From NCBI GenBank assembly GCA_017303735.1, contig JAFLCF010000071.1:1-20162 (forward strand): a stretch of 20,162 nucleotides of DNA, in the 5' to 3' direction. This document shows positions 1-6,313 of the stretch, in pieces. The DNA comes from Anaerolineae bacterium (GTDB taxonomy: Bacteria; Chloroflexota; Anaerolineae; Anaerolineales; Villigracilaceae). Every line of letters begins with the position of its first letter. Within the stretch, counting starts at the first letter, position 1. Under the pieces are notes generated by a model. It had not been told where the DNA came from. It made no database searches and saw only the letters and a program-made list of their open reading frames with translations. The translations under genes and the position numbers were made by a program.

Positions 1-101
1 CAGATATCATCCACGCTGGCGGCGTTGTAGCCTTTGGCAGAGAATAATTTTGCGGCTGATATAAGAATCTTTGAACGGGTTTCTTCACTTCGCTGTTGCA
101 T
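1..101 (-). CDS. TetR-family transcriptional regulator (N-terminal part, runs off the window)
   Basis: The first 33 residues are visible, beginning MQQRSEETRSKILISAAKLF and continuing through a GYNAASVDDI-like stretch. This is the start of the TetR N-terminal DNA-binding domain: helix 1 with the usual R-x-x-I-L-x-A-A-x-x-L-F pattern, then the G-Y/F-x-x-x-S/T-V-x-D-I entry into the helix-turn-helix. The ligand-binding domain lies outside the window, so the inducer and targets cannot be told. The ATG at 99-101 follows AAGGA by four bases. A sigma-70 type promoter and a perfect palindrome sit just upstream, as expected for an autorepressed TetR gene. The family call is firm; the function is unknown. 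Confidence 0.88.
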   Translation of the reverse strand, partial: MQQRSEETRSKILISAAKLFSAKGYNAASVDDI

Positions 102-118
102 GTTTTCCTTATGGAATA

Positions 119-136
119 AAACCGACTAGTCGGTTT
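119..136. promoter_or_regulatory. Perfect 18-bp palindrome, probable TetR-family operator
   Basis: AAACCGACTAGTCGGTTT is identical to its own reverse complement. It starts 18 bases upstream of the tetR ATG and lies directly downstream of the predicted -10 box, so it should cover the transcription start. TetR-family dimers typically bind palindromes of this length and commonly repress their own gene. The neighbouring arsenic genes carry a different box, which argues that this site belongs to the TetR gene. Confidence 0.8.
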
Positions 137-137
137 G

Positions 138-166
138 TTTTTACCTCCGAAACTTTGCACTGTCAA
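138..166 (-). promoter_or_regulatory. Sigma-70 type promoter of the tetR gene
   Basis: Read on the minus strand, a perfect TTGACA (161-166) is followed by a 17-base spacer and TAAAAA (138-143, 4 of 6 matches to TATAAT). The predicted start falls near 131, inside the 18-bp palindrome, so repressor bound there would block initiation. Confidence 0.65.
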
Positions 167-181
167 GATGATGGAAATAAT

Positions 182-215
182 AAAAAAAGTAGGTCACGTT
201 TCAAACGTGACCTAC
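182..215 (-). terminator. Intrinsic terminator of arsM
   Basis: A perfect 13-bp inverted repeat, GTAGGTCACGTTT at 189-201 and its complement at 203-215, is followed on the minus strand by seven T residues (182-188). It begins 23 bases after the arsM stop codon. The stem core GTAGGTSAC recurs in hairpins near 6246 and 15286. Confidence 0.9.
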
Positions 216-238
216 AGGTTCAATAAACAGTTTCAATG

Positions 239-1036
239 TTATGCAGGTTTGTACGCTGTGATCTTGGCGCTGTACACCGCTTTGTAAACTGCCTCACGCG
301 GATATTCAGTCACATCCAGGTTCATGTCATTCAAGGCGTCGTCTACAGTTTCTTTGTCGAAGAAAACGGGTTTGATTGAAATATCAATAAAACCAACGGC
401 TTCCATCATGCTGATGTATTCCTTCGCTTCCACTGCGCCTGCAACACAGCCTGCCCAGGCGCTTAGGCTTTTTCGAACTAGTTCGGGAAGTTCGCCATCG
501 GTGACTATATCTGAGACGGCGAGTTTGCCGCCCGGTGCCAGAACGCGGAAGGCTTCGGTGAACACTTTGGCTTTATCTGGCGAAAGGTTGATGACGCAGT
601 TCGAGATGATGACGTTGACGGTGTTACTTTCAACCGGCAGGTCTTCGAGATAGCCTTGGCGGAATTCGACATTGCTTGCATTTACTCGCTTCGCATTTGA
701 CCGGGCACGTTCGATCATTTCAGGAGTCATATCCACGCCGATCACGCGTCCTTCGGGACCGACTTTCTGGGCAGCCAACAAACAGTCGAGTCCTGCACCG
801 GAGCCAAGATCAAGGACGGTTTCGCCGGGTTTCAGTGCAGCCAATGTGATTGGGTCGCCACAGCCATAGCTGGTGCTGGAAACGTCGGTGGGCAGGGTGG
901 CAAGCAGGTCTACAGGGTAGAGTCGGCTTTCGGTGGAGCAGCAGTCTGAAGGTCCGCAGCAGGAGGCGCTGCTTTTAATCCGCTCGGCATAATGTTCGCG
1001 GACGGTTTCGTGAATGGAGGTGGGTGTTTGGGTCAT
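239..1036 (-). CDS. arsM: Arsenite S-adenosylmethionine methyltransferase ArsM
   Basis: This 265-residue cytosolic enzyme should methylate As(III) using S-adenosylmethionine and a thiol reductant. The SAM-binding motif I is VLDLGSGAGLD (about 74-84), with the acidic VDMTPEM end of strand 2 at 101-107 and NCVINLSPDK at 146-155. The family's catalytic cysteines are in place: C59 in YGCGDP, C147 in SNCVIN and C197 in WAGCVAGA. An N-terminal cysteine cluster (SCCGPSDCC, 25-33) adds possible arsenic-binding thiols. Length is typical of bacterial ArsM. The ATG follows AAGGA by seven bases. A copy of the ArsR-type box (1058-1073) lies just upstream and a strong terminator follows, so the gene looks independently transcribed and arsenite-induced through the neighbouring ArsR. 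Confidence 0.93.
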   Translation of the reverse strand: MTQTPTSIHETVREHYAERIKSSASCCGPSDCCSTESRLYPVDLLATLPTDVSSTSYGCGDPITLAALKPGETVLDLGSGAGLDCLLAAQKVGPEGRVIGVDMTPEMIERARSNAKRVNASNVEFRQGYLEDLPVESNTVNVIISNCVINLSPDKAKVFTEAFRVLAPGGKLAVSDIVTDGELPELVRKSLSAWAGCVAGAVEAKEYISMMEAVGFIDISIKPVFFDKETVDDALNDMNLDVTEYPREAVYKAVYSAKITAYKPA

Positions 1037-1057
1037 GGTTTTTTCCTTTTATGTTGA

Positions 1058-1073
1058 ATAGAAATTTATCTAT
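1058..1073. promoter_or_regulatory. ArsR-type operator upstream of arsM
   Basis: ATAGAAATTTATCTAT is an ATAGA-N6-TCTAT inverted repeat, 22 bases before the arsM start. It differs by two bases in the spacer from the two identical boxes at 1241-1256 and 1630-1645. The adjoining TATTCA may serve as a weak -10 box; no good -35 is seen. Confidence 0.72.
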
Positions 1074-1083
1074 ATGTAATCGT

Positions 1084-1134
1084 AAAAAAATTCTGCCAAT
1101 AATGTCTCTCTGCCTGCCGAATGGCAAACAGAGA
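1084..1134 (-). terminator. Hairpin after the Cys-rich micropeptide gene, probable terminator or attenuator
   Basis: Arms at 1107-1118 and 1123-1134 form a 12-bp stem with a 4-base loop. Two positions pair as G-U only in the minus-strand RNA and would be C-A mismatches in plus-strand RNA, so the hairpin is made for minus-strand transcripts. A run of seven U lies at 1084-1090, but about 16 bases past the stem, so termination may be weak. Confidence 0.5.
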
Positions 1135-1140
1135 TCGAGC

Positions 1141-1224
1141 TTAGCAACAACCGCTGGGGCAGTTGCCGCCTTCACAACATTCTTCTTCGCAGCAATCGTT
1201 GGTGACGACAGGTAATTCGTTCAT
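1141..1224 (-). CDS. 27-residue cysteine-rich micropeptide in the arsenic cluster
   Basis: This short gene encodes 27 residues with seven cysteines (C11, C12, C16, C17, C22, C26, C27). They are grouped as NDCCEEECC and NCPSGCC, with acidic residues between the pairs. The ATG at 1222-1224 is preceded by AAAGGAG with good spacing, and an ArsR-type box lies at 1241-1256. It sits between arsR and arsM on the same strand. The paired cysteines resemble a metallothionein or a thiolate trap for As(III), and the pattern echoes the SCCGPSDCC segment of the ArsM N-terminus. I know no named family for it. Function in arsenite binding, delivery to ArsM or sensing is inference. The good ribosome site, box and position make chance unlikely. 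Confidence 0.72.
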   Translation of the reverse strand: MNELPVVTNDCCEEECCEGGNCPSGCC

Positions 1225-1240
1225 GAGGTGCTCCTTTCGT

Positions 1241-1256
1241 ATAGAAGTTTGTCTAT
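1241..1256. promoter_or_regulatory. ArsR-type operator upstream of the Cys-rich micropeptide gene
   Basis: ATAGAAGTTTGTCTAT is identical base for base to the box in the arsR promoter (1630-1645). It ends 17 bases from the micropeptide ATG and overlaps a possible -10 box (TATACG on the minus strand). Identity across about 390 bases supports binding by one regulator. Confidence 0.78.
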
Positions 1257-1268
1257 GGAACTGGTTGC

Positions 1269-1305
1269 AAAAAACGGGCTGTGTCACGGCCGTGGACACT
1301 GCCCG
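1269..1305 (-). terminator. Intrinsic terminator of arsR
   Basis: Arms at 1275-1285 and 1295-1305 form an 11-bp GC-rich stem with one mismatch (CGGGCTGTGTC against GACACTGCCCG). Six U residues follow in the minus-strand RNA (1269-1274). The stem starts one base after the arsR stop codon and separates arsR from the micropeptide gene. Confidence 0.85.
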
Positions 1306-1306
1306 G

Positions 1307-1618
1307 TTATGCCTTGAGGGTTTTCAACACGTTTTCTGTGGCAATTGATTCAGGTGCGAACTTGAGCATGATCTGACCACAGCAAACAGCGATGCGTTCT
1401 TGATTGAGAGTGTAAAAAGTTTGCTTGCCTTCTTCGCGGACTGCTACCAAGCCTGCATCACGCAAGATGGCGAGGTGATGGGAGATGGTGGGTTGCGAAA
1501 AGCCGATCTTCTCAACGATCTCGCTGACCGAGAGTTCACAGCAACAGCACTCGCTCATGATCTTCTGGCGGGTCTCGTCTGCGATGGCTTTGGCAAAGAG
1601 GACAGGGTCAAATTTCAT
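1307..1618 (-). CDS. arsR: ArsR/SmtB-family arsenite-responsive repressor
   Basis: This 103-residue winged-helix repressor should leave DNA when As(III) binds its cysteines. The helix-turn-helix is ELSVSEIVEKIGFSQPTISH (28-47), followed by HLAILRDAGLVAVREEGKQTFY, the recognition helix and wing. Thiols occur as a run C24-C27 just before the ELSVSEI helix, the place of the canonical ELCVCDL sensor, and as C79-C80 near the C-terminus (VCCGQ). The sensor has therefore shifted relative to E. coli ArsR. No Shine-Dalgarno is present. The -10 box lies six bases from the ATG, so the transcript is probably leaderless. Its own promoter contains the operator, which predicts autoregulation; arsM and the micropeptide gene carry the same box. 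Confidence 0.93.
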   Translation of the reverse strand: MKFDPVLFAKAIADETRQKIMSECCCCELSVSEIVEKIGFSQPTISHHLAILRDAGLVAVREEGKQTFYTLNQERIAVCCGQIMLKFAPESIATENVLKTLKA

Positions 1619-1624
1619 AAGGTT

Positions 1625-1652
1625 ATTATATAGAAGTTTGTCTATTTGTCAA
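1625..1652 (-). promoter_or_regulatory. arsR promoter with ArsR-type operator in the spacer
   Basis: On the minus strand a perfect TTGACA (1647-1652), a 16-base spacer and a perfect TATAAT (1625-1630) form a consensus promoter. The inverted repeat ATAGAAGTTTGTCTAT (1630-1645) occupies the spacer, so bound repressor would exclude RNA polymerase. Seven bases past the -10 box is the A of the arsR ATG at 1618. Confidence 0.88.
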
Positions 1653-1662
1653 GATAAAAAAC

Positions 1663-1714
1663 GACCATTGACGATAGACCATCGACCATGGTCCATCGTC
1701 AATGGTCTATCGTC
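1663..1714. repeat. Palindromic intergenic repeat with two alternative 13-bp stems
   Basis: GACCATTGACGAT (1663-1675) pairs perfectly with 1695-1707, and GACGATAGACCAT (1670-1682) pairs perfectly with 1702-1714. The arms overlap, so only one stem can form at a time. The block fills most of the gap between the pepF stop and the arsR promoter. It may act as the pepF terminator, as the minus-strand RNA has a U run at 1655-1660 shortly beyond it. The repetitive internal units suggest a dispersed repeat. Confidence 0.65.
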
Positions 1715-1719
1715 GCATA

Positions 1720-3528
1720 TTAGTTGCCTGTCAATTCGCCCAAACGGTCAATGTATTCGTTAAGCATGGCAAAGGCATCTTCGATGGGTTGGGTGGAGGT
1801 CATATCGATGCCTGCGGTTTTGTATACATCCATGGGAGACATGGACGAACCCGCCTTTAGGAAGTTGATATGATCTTGCGCTGCACCGGGAACGCCGTCT
1901 AAAACACGTTTGGCAATGGCATGTGCGGCAGAGATGCCAATGGCGTATTGGAAGGAATAATAGTCAATGTAAAGGTGGGTGGTGAAGGTGCCCCAAGTGA
2001 TGCCAACGCGGTCGCGGTCCACGTTCATTTCGCCGCCGTAGCCTTCACTGAATAAGTCTGCCATCAGGTTGTTCATATAGTCGGCGGTGAGAGATTGACC
2101 TTTCTCGGCGCGTTCGTGGGTTGCGAGTTCGAAGCGGGCAAGGGTGGGCATGATGAAGAAGTACCGATGGAAGTTGCCCATGGCTTCTTCAAGCAATGCG
2201 ATCTGGAAATTTTTATCCTTTTTTGTGTTGAGTAGGTGAGCGCGGGTCATTGCCTGATTGAAATTTGAGGCAGTCTCGGCGATGATGGAAGGATAGAGAT
2301 AATACATCATCGGTTGAGCGCGGCTGGCGTAGTAGGCGTGGATGGAGTGACCGAGTTCATGCGAGAGCGTGCTCATCGAGCCGACGTCGTCGGTGTAGCT
2401 CATCATGATAAAGGGATGCGTGTCACTCGGAACTCGCGTGGAGAAAGCGCCTTCGCGTTTTCCGGCGTTGGGTGCCCAGTCTACCCAGCGATCTTCGAGG
2501 CAGCCTTTGCGCATGGTGTTGACGTATTCGTCACCCATCGGCGTAAGACCTTCACAGATCCAATCCACGGCGGTTTCAAAGGGGACTTTATGCTTTTTGG
2601 TGGTGAGCGGTGCCCAAATATCGTATGGGTGCAGCACCTTTACGCCCAATGCCTTACGGCGAATACGCCAATATTTGTGCCACATGGGCAGGTTCTTTTG
2701 GAAGATCGCCAGCAGGTTGTGAAACATTTCCACGGGTACATCGCCGTTGAAAAGCGTGGCTTCAAGCGATGAGTTAAATTTCCGCGCCTTCATGTTGAAG
2801 ACATTGGACTTGATCGAAGCGGCTAGGTTGCCAGCCAACGTATTCTTGAATTCGAGATACTTGTCGTTGTAGTTTTCCCATGCGGTTTGGCGGGCTTTGC
2901 GGTCTGATGAATGCATGAGGGAGTTCTTTGTGCTTTGGGTCAATTCAAGCTTTTTGCCTTTGCTGTCTTTTGCTGGGTTGAATTTGAAATCGGCATTGGC
3001 GATCGCTCCTGCTGTCATGCGCACGGCTTGAAATGGGTCACGCAGCATGCCGAGCAATTCTTCCACTTCGGCGCTGCGGACATGCGCCTGTTTTCGGAAG
3101 AGGTCAGCGAAGAAATGCTCGTACAGTTTCATGCGCGGGTCTTCGTTCACCCACTGACTTAATTTCGCCTCGCCAATGGACAGCAGTTCCGGTTCGAGGA
3201 ATGAAACCGCTGCACCAACCTGTGCCAATGTTGACATGGCTTTGCTGTTCATGGCGGCTGCGGCAGAGTCATTCGCATCCACAGCGTTGGACATGTTGGC
3301 ATATACACGGACCTTTGATGAGCGCTGGTCGAGTAAGTCTATGGCTTGCATGGCATTGAGGAAGGTGTCGACACTGTCAATGAGGTGCCCCTGATAATTT
3401 TTTACGGCGGGCAGGCTCTCGAGAATGCTTTTAATTTCTGCATCGAATTGTTCCTGCGAGGTGAATACGCTTTCTGAATTCCAGGTCTGGTTCTTTTTTA
3501 CTTTCGAACGGGCTATTGGGGTGGTCAT
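1720..3528 (-). CDS. pepF: M3-family oligoendopeptidase F
   Basis: This 602-residue zinc metallopeptidase should cleave short peptides in the cytosol; no signal peptide is seen. The M3 signature SHELGHSIH gives zinc ligands H390 and H394 with catalytic E391, and E418 in IIAETAS is the third ligand. The preceding helical N-terminal half, with the GHLIDS and AVRMTAGAIANADFKF segments, fits the PepF branch. Length is normal for that branch. I chose the ATG at 3526-3528 because AAGGAG sits seven bases upstream; the frame stays open further up, but that part overlaps a terminator and the next gene. Only about 25 bases separate the start from that terminator, so the gene's own promoter is not evident. 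Confidence 0.93.
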   Translation of the reverse strand: MTTPIARSKVKKNQTWNSESVFTSQEQFDAEIKSILESLPAVKNYQGHLIDSVDTFLNAMQAIDLLDQRSSKVRVYANMSNAVDANDSAAAAMNSKAMSTLAQVGAAVSFLEPELLSIGEAKLSQWVNEDPRMKLYEHFFADLFRKQAHVRSAEVEELLGMLRDPFQAVRMTAGAIANADFKFNPAKDSKGKKLELTQSTKNSLMHSSDRKARQTAWENYNDKYLEFKNTLAGNLAASIKSNVFNMKARKFNSSLEATLFNGDVPVEMFHNLLAIFQKNLPMWHKYWRIRRKALGVKVLHPYDIWAPLTTKKHKVPFETAVDWICEGLTPMGDEYVNTMRKGCLEDRWVDWAPNAGKREGAFSTRVPSDTHPFIMMSYTDDVGSMSTLSHELGHSIHAYYASRAQPMMYYLYPSIIAETASNFNQAMTRAHLLNTKKDKNFQIALLEEAMGNFHRYFFIMPTLARFELATHERAEKGQSLTADYMNNLMADLFSEGYGGEMNVDRDRVGITWGTFTTHLYIDYYSFQYAIGISAAHAIAKRVLDGVPGAAQDHINFLKAGSSMSPMDVYKTAGIDMTSTQPIEDAFAMLNEYIDRLGELTGN

Positions 3529-3553
3529 GGAGACTCCTTGTTTGAATGGACAT

Positions 3554-3604
3554 AAAAAGAACTCTGGAACTTCAACTGTATGATGGTGAAGTTCCCAGAG
3601 TTCT
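3554..3604 (-). terminator. Intrinsic terminator of the DUF11/LysM lipoprotein gene
   Basis: Arms at 3558-3574 and 3587-3604 form a 17-bp stem with a one-base bulge and a 12-base loop. A run of U follows in the minus-strand RNA (3554-3558). It starts 25 bases after the stop codon of the upstream gene. Confidence 0.88.
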
Positions 3605-3628
3605 AATAGTGTTAGGGTGTATCGGCGA

Positions 3629-5521
3629 TCATTGTTTGGTAAGCGTGTAGGGCGCTGGTTGTGACGCTGGAGCGCCTCCGCCGGCAGCGGTTGCACTGCT
3701 GGAAAGGGTGGCATCAACCAAGTCTTCGGCTAAGACGGTGTAGGTGCCAGTGCATGTCACCGTTGCAGAGGGTGCTAATGTGGTATCTGCGGGACCGCAA
3801 CTGATCGGCGCGGTTTGGATCAACCCATCTGTGACGTTGAACTGCGCAGGTCCCAGCGAGGTTGTGCCATTGTTCTTGATGATATAGGTCACAGTGATCA
3901 CCTGCCCGGCTGCGCTATACGTCGCTGGGTTGGGAATGGCACTCAAGGTTAATCCAGTTACGCTTTTGCTGATGGTCGTAACTGCCGCCGGAGAGGTTGG
4001 TGCGCCTGCGCCGGTCGCTGTGGCATTATTCGAGATGGTGGCGTCGTTCAAGTCTTCCTGCGAGATCGTATAGGTGTTTGTGCAGGTTGTGCTTGCTCCC
4101 GCAGACAAGGTTGTGCCTGCCGGACCGCAGTTGAACGCAGCAGCATTTATCAAACCATCGGTGACGGTGAATTGGGTTGGTCCCAGTGTAGTCGTGCCGC
4201 TGTTCTTGACGATGTATGTAAATGTGATGATCTGCCCAGCCTGACTGTATGTGGTTGGGCTGGCGGTAACGGATAAGGACAACCCGGTAGTGGATGGAGC
4301 AGGGGTATTGGTTGCTGTCGTCGTTGAGGGGATGGGGTAGTTCATTCCCGCCGTGTAATGCGGCACCTTCACCTCTTTACCGACTGTCAATGTGTTGGAG
4401 TTGACGTATTGCGTAAATCCGGGGTCAGCGCCATATTTCGACGCGATCGAAGCCCAGGTGTCGCCTGATACGACCATGTGTTTTGTGACGCAAGGCTGTG
4501 GCGGTGCGTGAATCTCTCCATTGCTGCCGATATTGGGGACGTTCACGGTCATACCTGCTTTGAGCTGGGCGGTGTTCCCAAGCGTTGAATTCGCCTCGAC
4601 CGTTTTTGCAGGGTCGGCTCCGTAACAGCGGGCGATCTGCCACAACCATTCACCGTCCACTACTTTGTGTTGAACGTTGGTGCCCTTAGCCATGGCAGGC
4701 GGAGAGGTTTTGGCGACGGCGACAGAAGCCGGTTGCGATGGATTTGCTCCGCCACCCGAGGCAACAGCATTGGTGGAAATGGATGCAGCGTTCATGTCGG
4801 CGGCGGTGACTGTATAGGTGTTGGAGCAGGTCAGGGTGGCGCCAGAGGCGAGGGTTGCATCCGCATTGCCGCAATTGAAGGGCGCATTGTTGTTGATGCC
4901 TGTATCTGTGATGGTGAATTGAGCGGGACCTAACTGGGAGGAGCCGCTGTTCTTGATGGTGTAGTTAAATTTTATCTGCTGACCGGTTTGATAATAGGAG
5001 GCAGGGTCTGCCGTTTTTGTCAGTGTGATGGCTTTGGCGGGAACAGCGGGCACTGTGGTGATGACCTGATTGGAGTTAACCGTGTATACGGTGGCGACTG
5101 CCGTGTTCTGAACCGAACCACGATCAAGATCTGCCTGAGTGAGGAGGTAATCGCCGGAGCATTCGATAACTTCGCCTGGGTCGAGCCGATCGTTCGCATT
5201 GCCCACTGTATTGATGGGAGGGCAGACGGGCGTGATGCCTGAGATGGTGATGTTGGCTGGCGTGGCATCAGTAAGGTCGTTCTTGACCATCTTAATAATG
5301 TATTTGAGGCGGACGATTTGCCCCACGGTGTTGTATTGGGCTGTTGTGTCGTATTGAACGGTCAGCTCGATGGTTACCTTGTCGGCAAGATTTGGGGCGG
5401 CTGTGTTTTGAATTACAGGTAATGCCGACTGCGGCTCCGGGGTTCCGCTTGCCAGAGTGCAGGATGCCAAGAGTAAAGCGGCTGTGACGATCAGGATGAG
5501 CGGGTGCAGGAAATTTTTCAT
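3629..5521 (-). CDS. Lipoprotein with DUF11-like repeats and two central LysM domains
   Basis: This 630-residue protein should be lipid-anchored and face outward. A hydrophobic segment ends in the lipobox LASC (C21). Four beta-sandwich repeats of the DUF11/CARDB kind follow the pattern G-Q-x-I-x-x-x-Y-x-I-K-N-x-G...D...C-G...L...A...C...Y: about 48-160, 165-270, 413-515 and 517-630. Between repeats 2 and 3 lie two LysM modules (about 284-330 and 348-388), with HKVVDGEWLWQIARCYG and HMVVSGDTWASIASKYG. LysM binds N-acetylglucosamine polymers such as peptidoglycan. I chose the ATG at 5519-5521: AGGA is seven bases away, against one base for the ATG six bases upstream. A perfect TATAAT lies at 5578-5583. 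It ends a run of three LysM-type genes and has its own terminator. Exact role unknown. Confidence 0.85.
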   Translation of the reverse strand: MKNFLHPLILIVTAALLLASCTLASGTPEPQSALPVIQNTAAPNLADKVTIELTVQYDTTAQYNTVGQIVRLKYIIKMVKNDLTDATPANITISGITPVCPPINTVGNANDRLDPGEVIECSGDYLLTQADLDRGSVQNTAVATVYTVNSNQVITTVPAVPAKAITLTKTADPASYYQTGQQIKFNYTIKNSGSSQLGPAQFTITDTGINNNAPFNCGNADATLASGATLTCSNTYTVTAADMNAASISTNAVASGGGANPSQPASVAVAKTSPPAMAKGTNVQHKVVDGEWLWQIARCYGADPAKTVEANSTLGNTAQLKAGMTVNVPNIGSNGEIHAPPQPCVTKHMVVSGDTWASIASKYGADPGFTQYVNSNTLTVGKEVKVPHYTAGMNYPIPSTTTATNTPAPSTTGLSLSVTASPTTYSQAGQIITFTYIVKNSGTTTLGPTQFTVTDGLINAAAFNCGPAGTTLSAGASTTCTNTYTISQEDLNDATISNNATATGAGAPTSPAAVTTISKSVTGLTLSAIPNPATYSAAGQVITVTYIIKNNGTTSLGPAQFNVTDGLIQTAPISCGPADTTLAPSATVTCTGTYTVLAEDLVDATLSSSATAAGGGAPASQPAPYTLTKQ

Positions 5522-5577
5522 TTCCATTTCCTTTCGAATGAGAGGACTGGGGCTGATATTGATAAAGCGACCTTGTA

Positions 5578-5583
5578 ATTATA
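5578..5583 (-). promoter_or_regulatory. Probable -10 box for the DUF11/LysM lipoprotein gene
   Basis: TATAAT on the minus strand lies 56 bases upstream of the start, just after the preceding gene's terminator. No convincing -35 hexamer is seen at 16-18 bases, so the assignment rests on the -10 match and position. Confidence 0.4.
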
Positions 5584-5606
5584 TCTCTTGATAAGCCCTG
5601 AAAACA

Positions 5607-5650
5607 AATCATCCCGCCGATGGGCTTTGCGCCATCTTTGCGGGATGATT
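5607..5650 (-). terminator. Hairpin terminator after the LysM/SH3 gene
   Basis: An 11-bp perfect outer stem (5607-5617 with 5640-5650, AATCATCCCGC) encloses a second short stem, GATGG (5619-5623) with CCATC (5632-5636). It starts 20 bases after the stop codon at 5670. The tail on the minus strand is T-rich (TTTGTTTT) rather than a pure run. Confidence 0.7.
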
Positions 5651-5669
5651 CGATACACAAGATGTAGTT

Positions 5670-6203
5670 TTAGATCTTTGGGTCGGTGTGATAAATGGAA
5701 CCTTCGCGGACACACATCCAATAGGTGGCACCAGGGACTTTGTTGCCGAGATTTGATTCAGTCACGTCCACCCAGACCATGCCGTTCTCGTTGCGGACAC
5801 TATTCAATTTATATTTATATACCGTCCCCTCTGGGAATTCTTTGAATATATTGCCTGCCTCCACTCTAGGCGAGGTGCGGACGTTCACTTTTTTATTCAC
5901 TTTGAAGGTGCCCAAACTAGTTGGTGGCGGTTGGGGTGGCTGTGATGGCGGGAATGATTTTGCGGGCGGCAGGAGCAGAGTCCACTTTGGGTCAAAGCGG
6001 TCTTTGAGGACGATCTCTTCCCAGATGGGTTCGTTCGGTTTGGGGTTCTCGCGTTTCTTAAGGATCTGGGTATACAGAGTCTCATCGCCCAGTTGTTCGC
6101 GGGCGATCTGTTTTAGTGATTTGTTCTGGTCTGCTGCTCCCAGTTTGAACTCAGTATATTTGATTCTGTTTGTGCCGATGATGATCGTGTGGGTAGTGGG
6201 CAT
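5670..6203 (-). CDS. LysM-like plus SH3-like protein without signal peptide
   Basis: This 177-residue protein has a divergent LysM-like N-terminus: SLKQIAREQLGDETLYTQIL at 29-48 and WTLLLPP closing the module near 74-80. A proline linker (84-95) leads to a bacterial SH3-like domain at about 100-175, recognised by KVNVRTSPRVEAGNIFKEFP. No signal peptide or membrane segment is visible, which is odd between two exported LysM proteins. It could be cytosolic, exported by a non-Sec route, or part of a larger particle; LysM modules with similar spacing also occur in tail-baseplate proteins of contractile injection systems, but no other such genes are here. The ATG follows GGAG by seven bases. The function is unknown. 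Confidence 0.75.
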   Translation of the reverse strand: MPTTHTIIIGTNRIKYTEFKLGAADQNKSLKQIAREQLGDETLYTQILKKRENPKPNEPIWEEIVLKDRFDPKWTLLLPPAKSFPPSQPPQPPPTSLGTFKVNKKVNVRTSPRVEAGNIFKEFPEGTVYKYKLNSVRNENGMVWVDVTESNLGNKVPGATYWMCVREGSIYHTDPKI

Positions 6204-6245
6204 TGCGTTTCTCCAACAAATAAAAATTTAGAACGACTCTTGCGA

Positions 6246-6292
6246 TGAAGTAGGTGACAGCCTCTTCATAAAAGTAACCGTCACCTACTTCA
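6246..6292 (-). terminator. Hairpin after the secreted LysM protein gene, possible terminator
   Basis: A perfect 13-bp stem (6246-6258 with 6280-6292, core GAAGTAGGTGAC) encloses a 21-base loop. It lies 22 bases after the stop at 6314. The U-rich tail (AAATTTTTATTT) begins about 17 bases later, so termination may be inefficient. The stem shares GTAGGTGAC with other hairpins in the window. Confidence 0.55.
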
Positions 6293-6313
6293 GGTTCACT
6301 TATTCAGGCTCCA

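Noticed and set aside
3529..3717. Upstream extension of pepF in the same frame (to 3717)
   Set aside because: It would run through the terminator hairpin and the 3' end of the next gene. The ATG at 3528 has AAGGAG at the right distance and gives the family's normal length.
5670..6203. Reading the LysM/SH3 gene as part of a contractile injection system
   Set aside because: No sheath, tube, baseplate or ATPase genes are nearby; the neighbours are exported LysM proteins.
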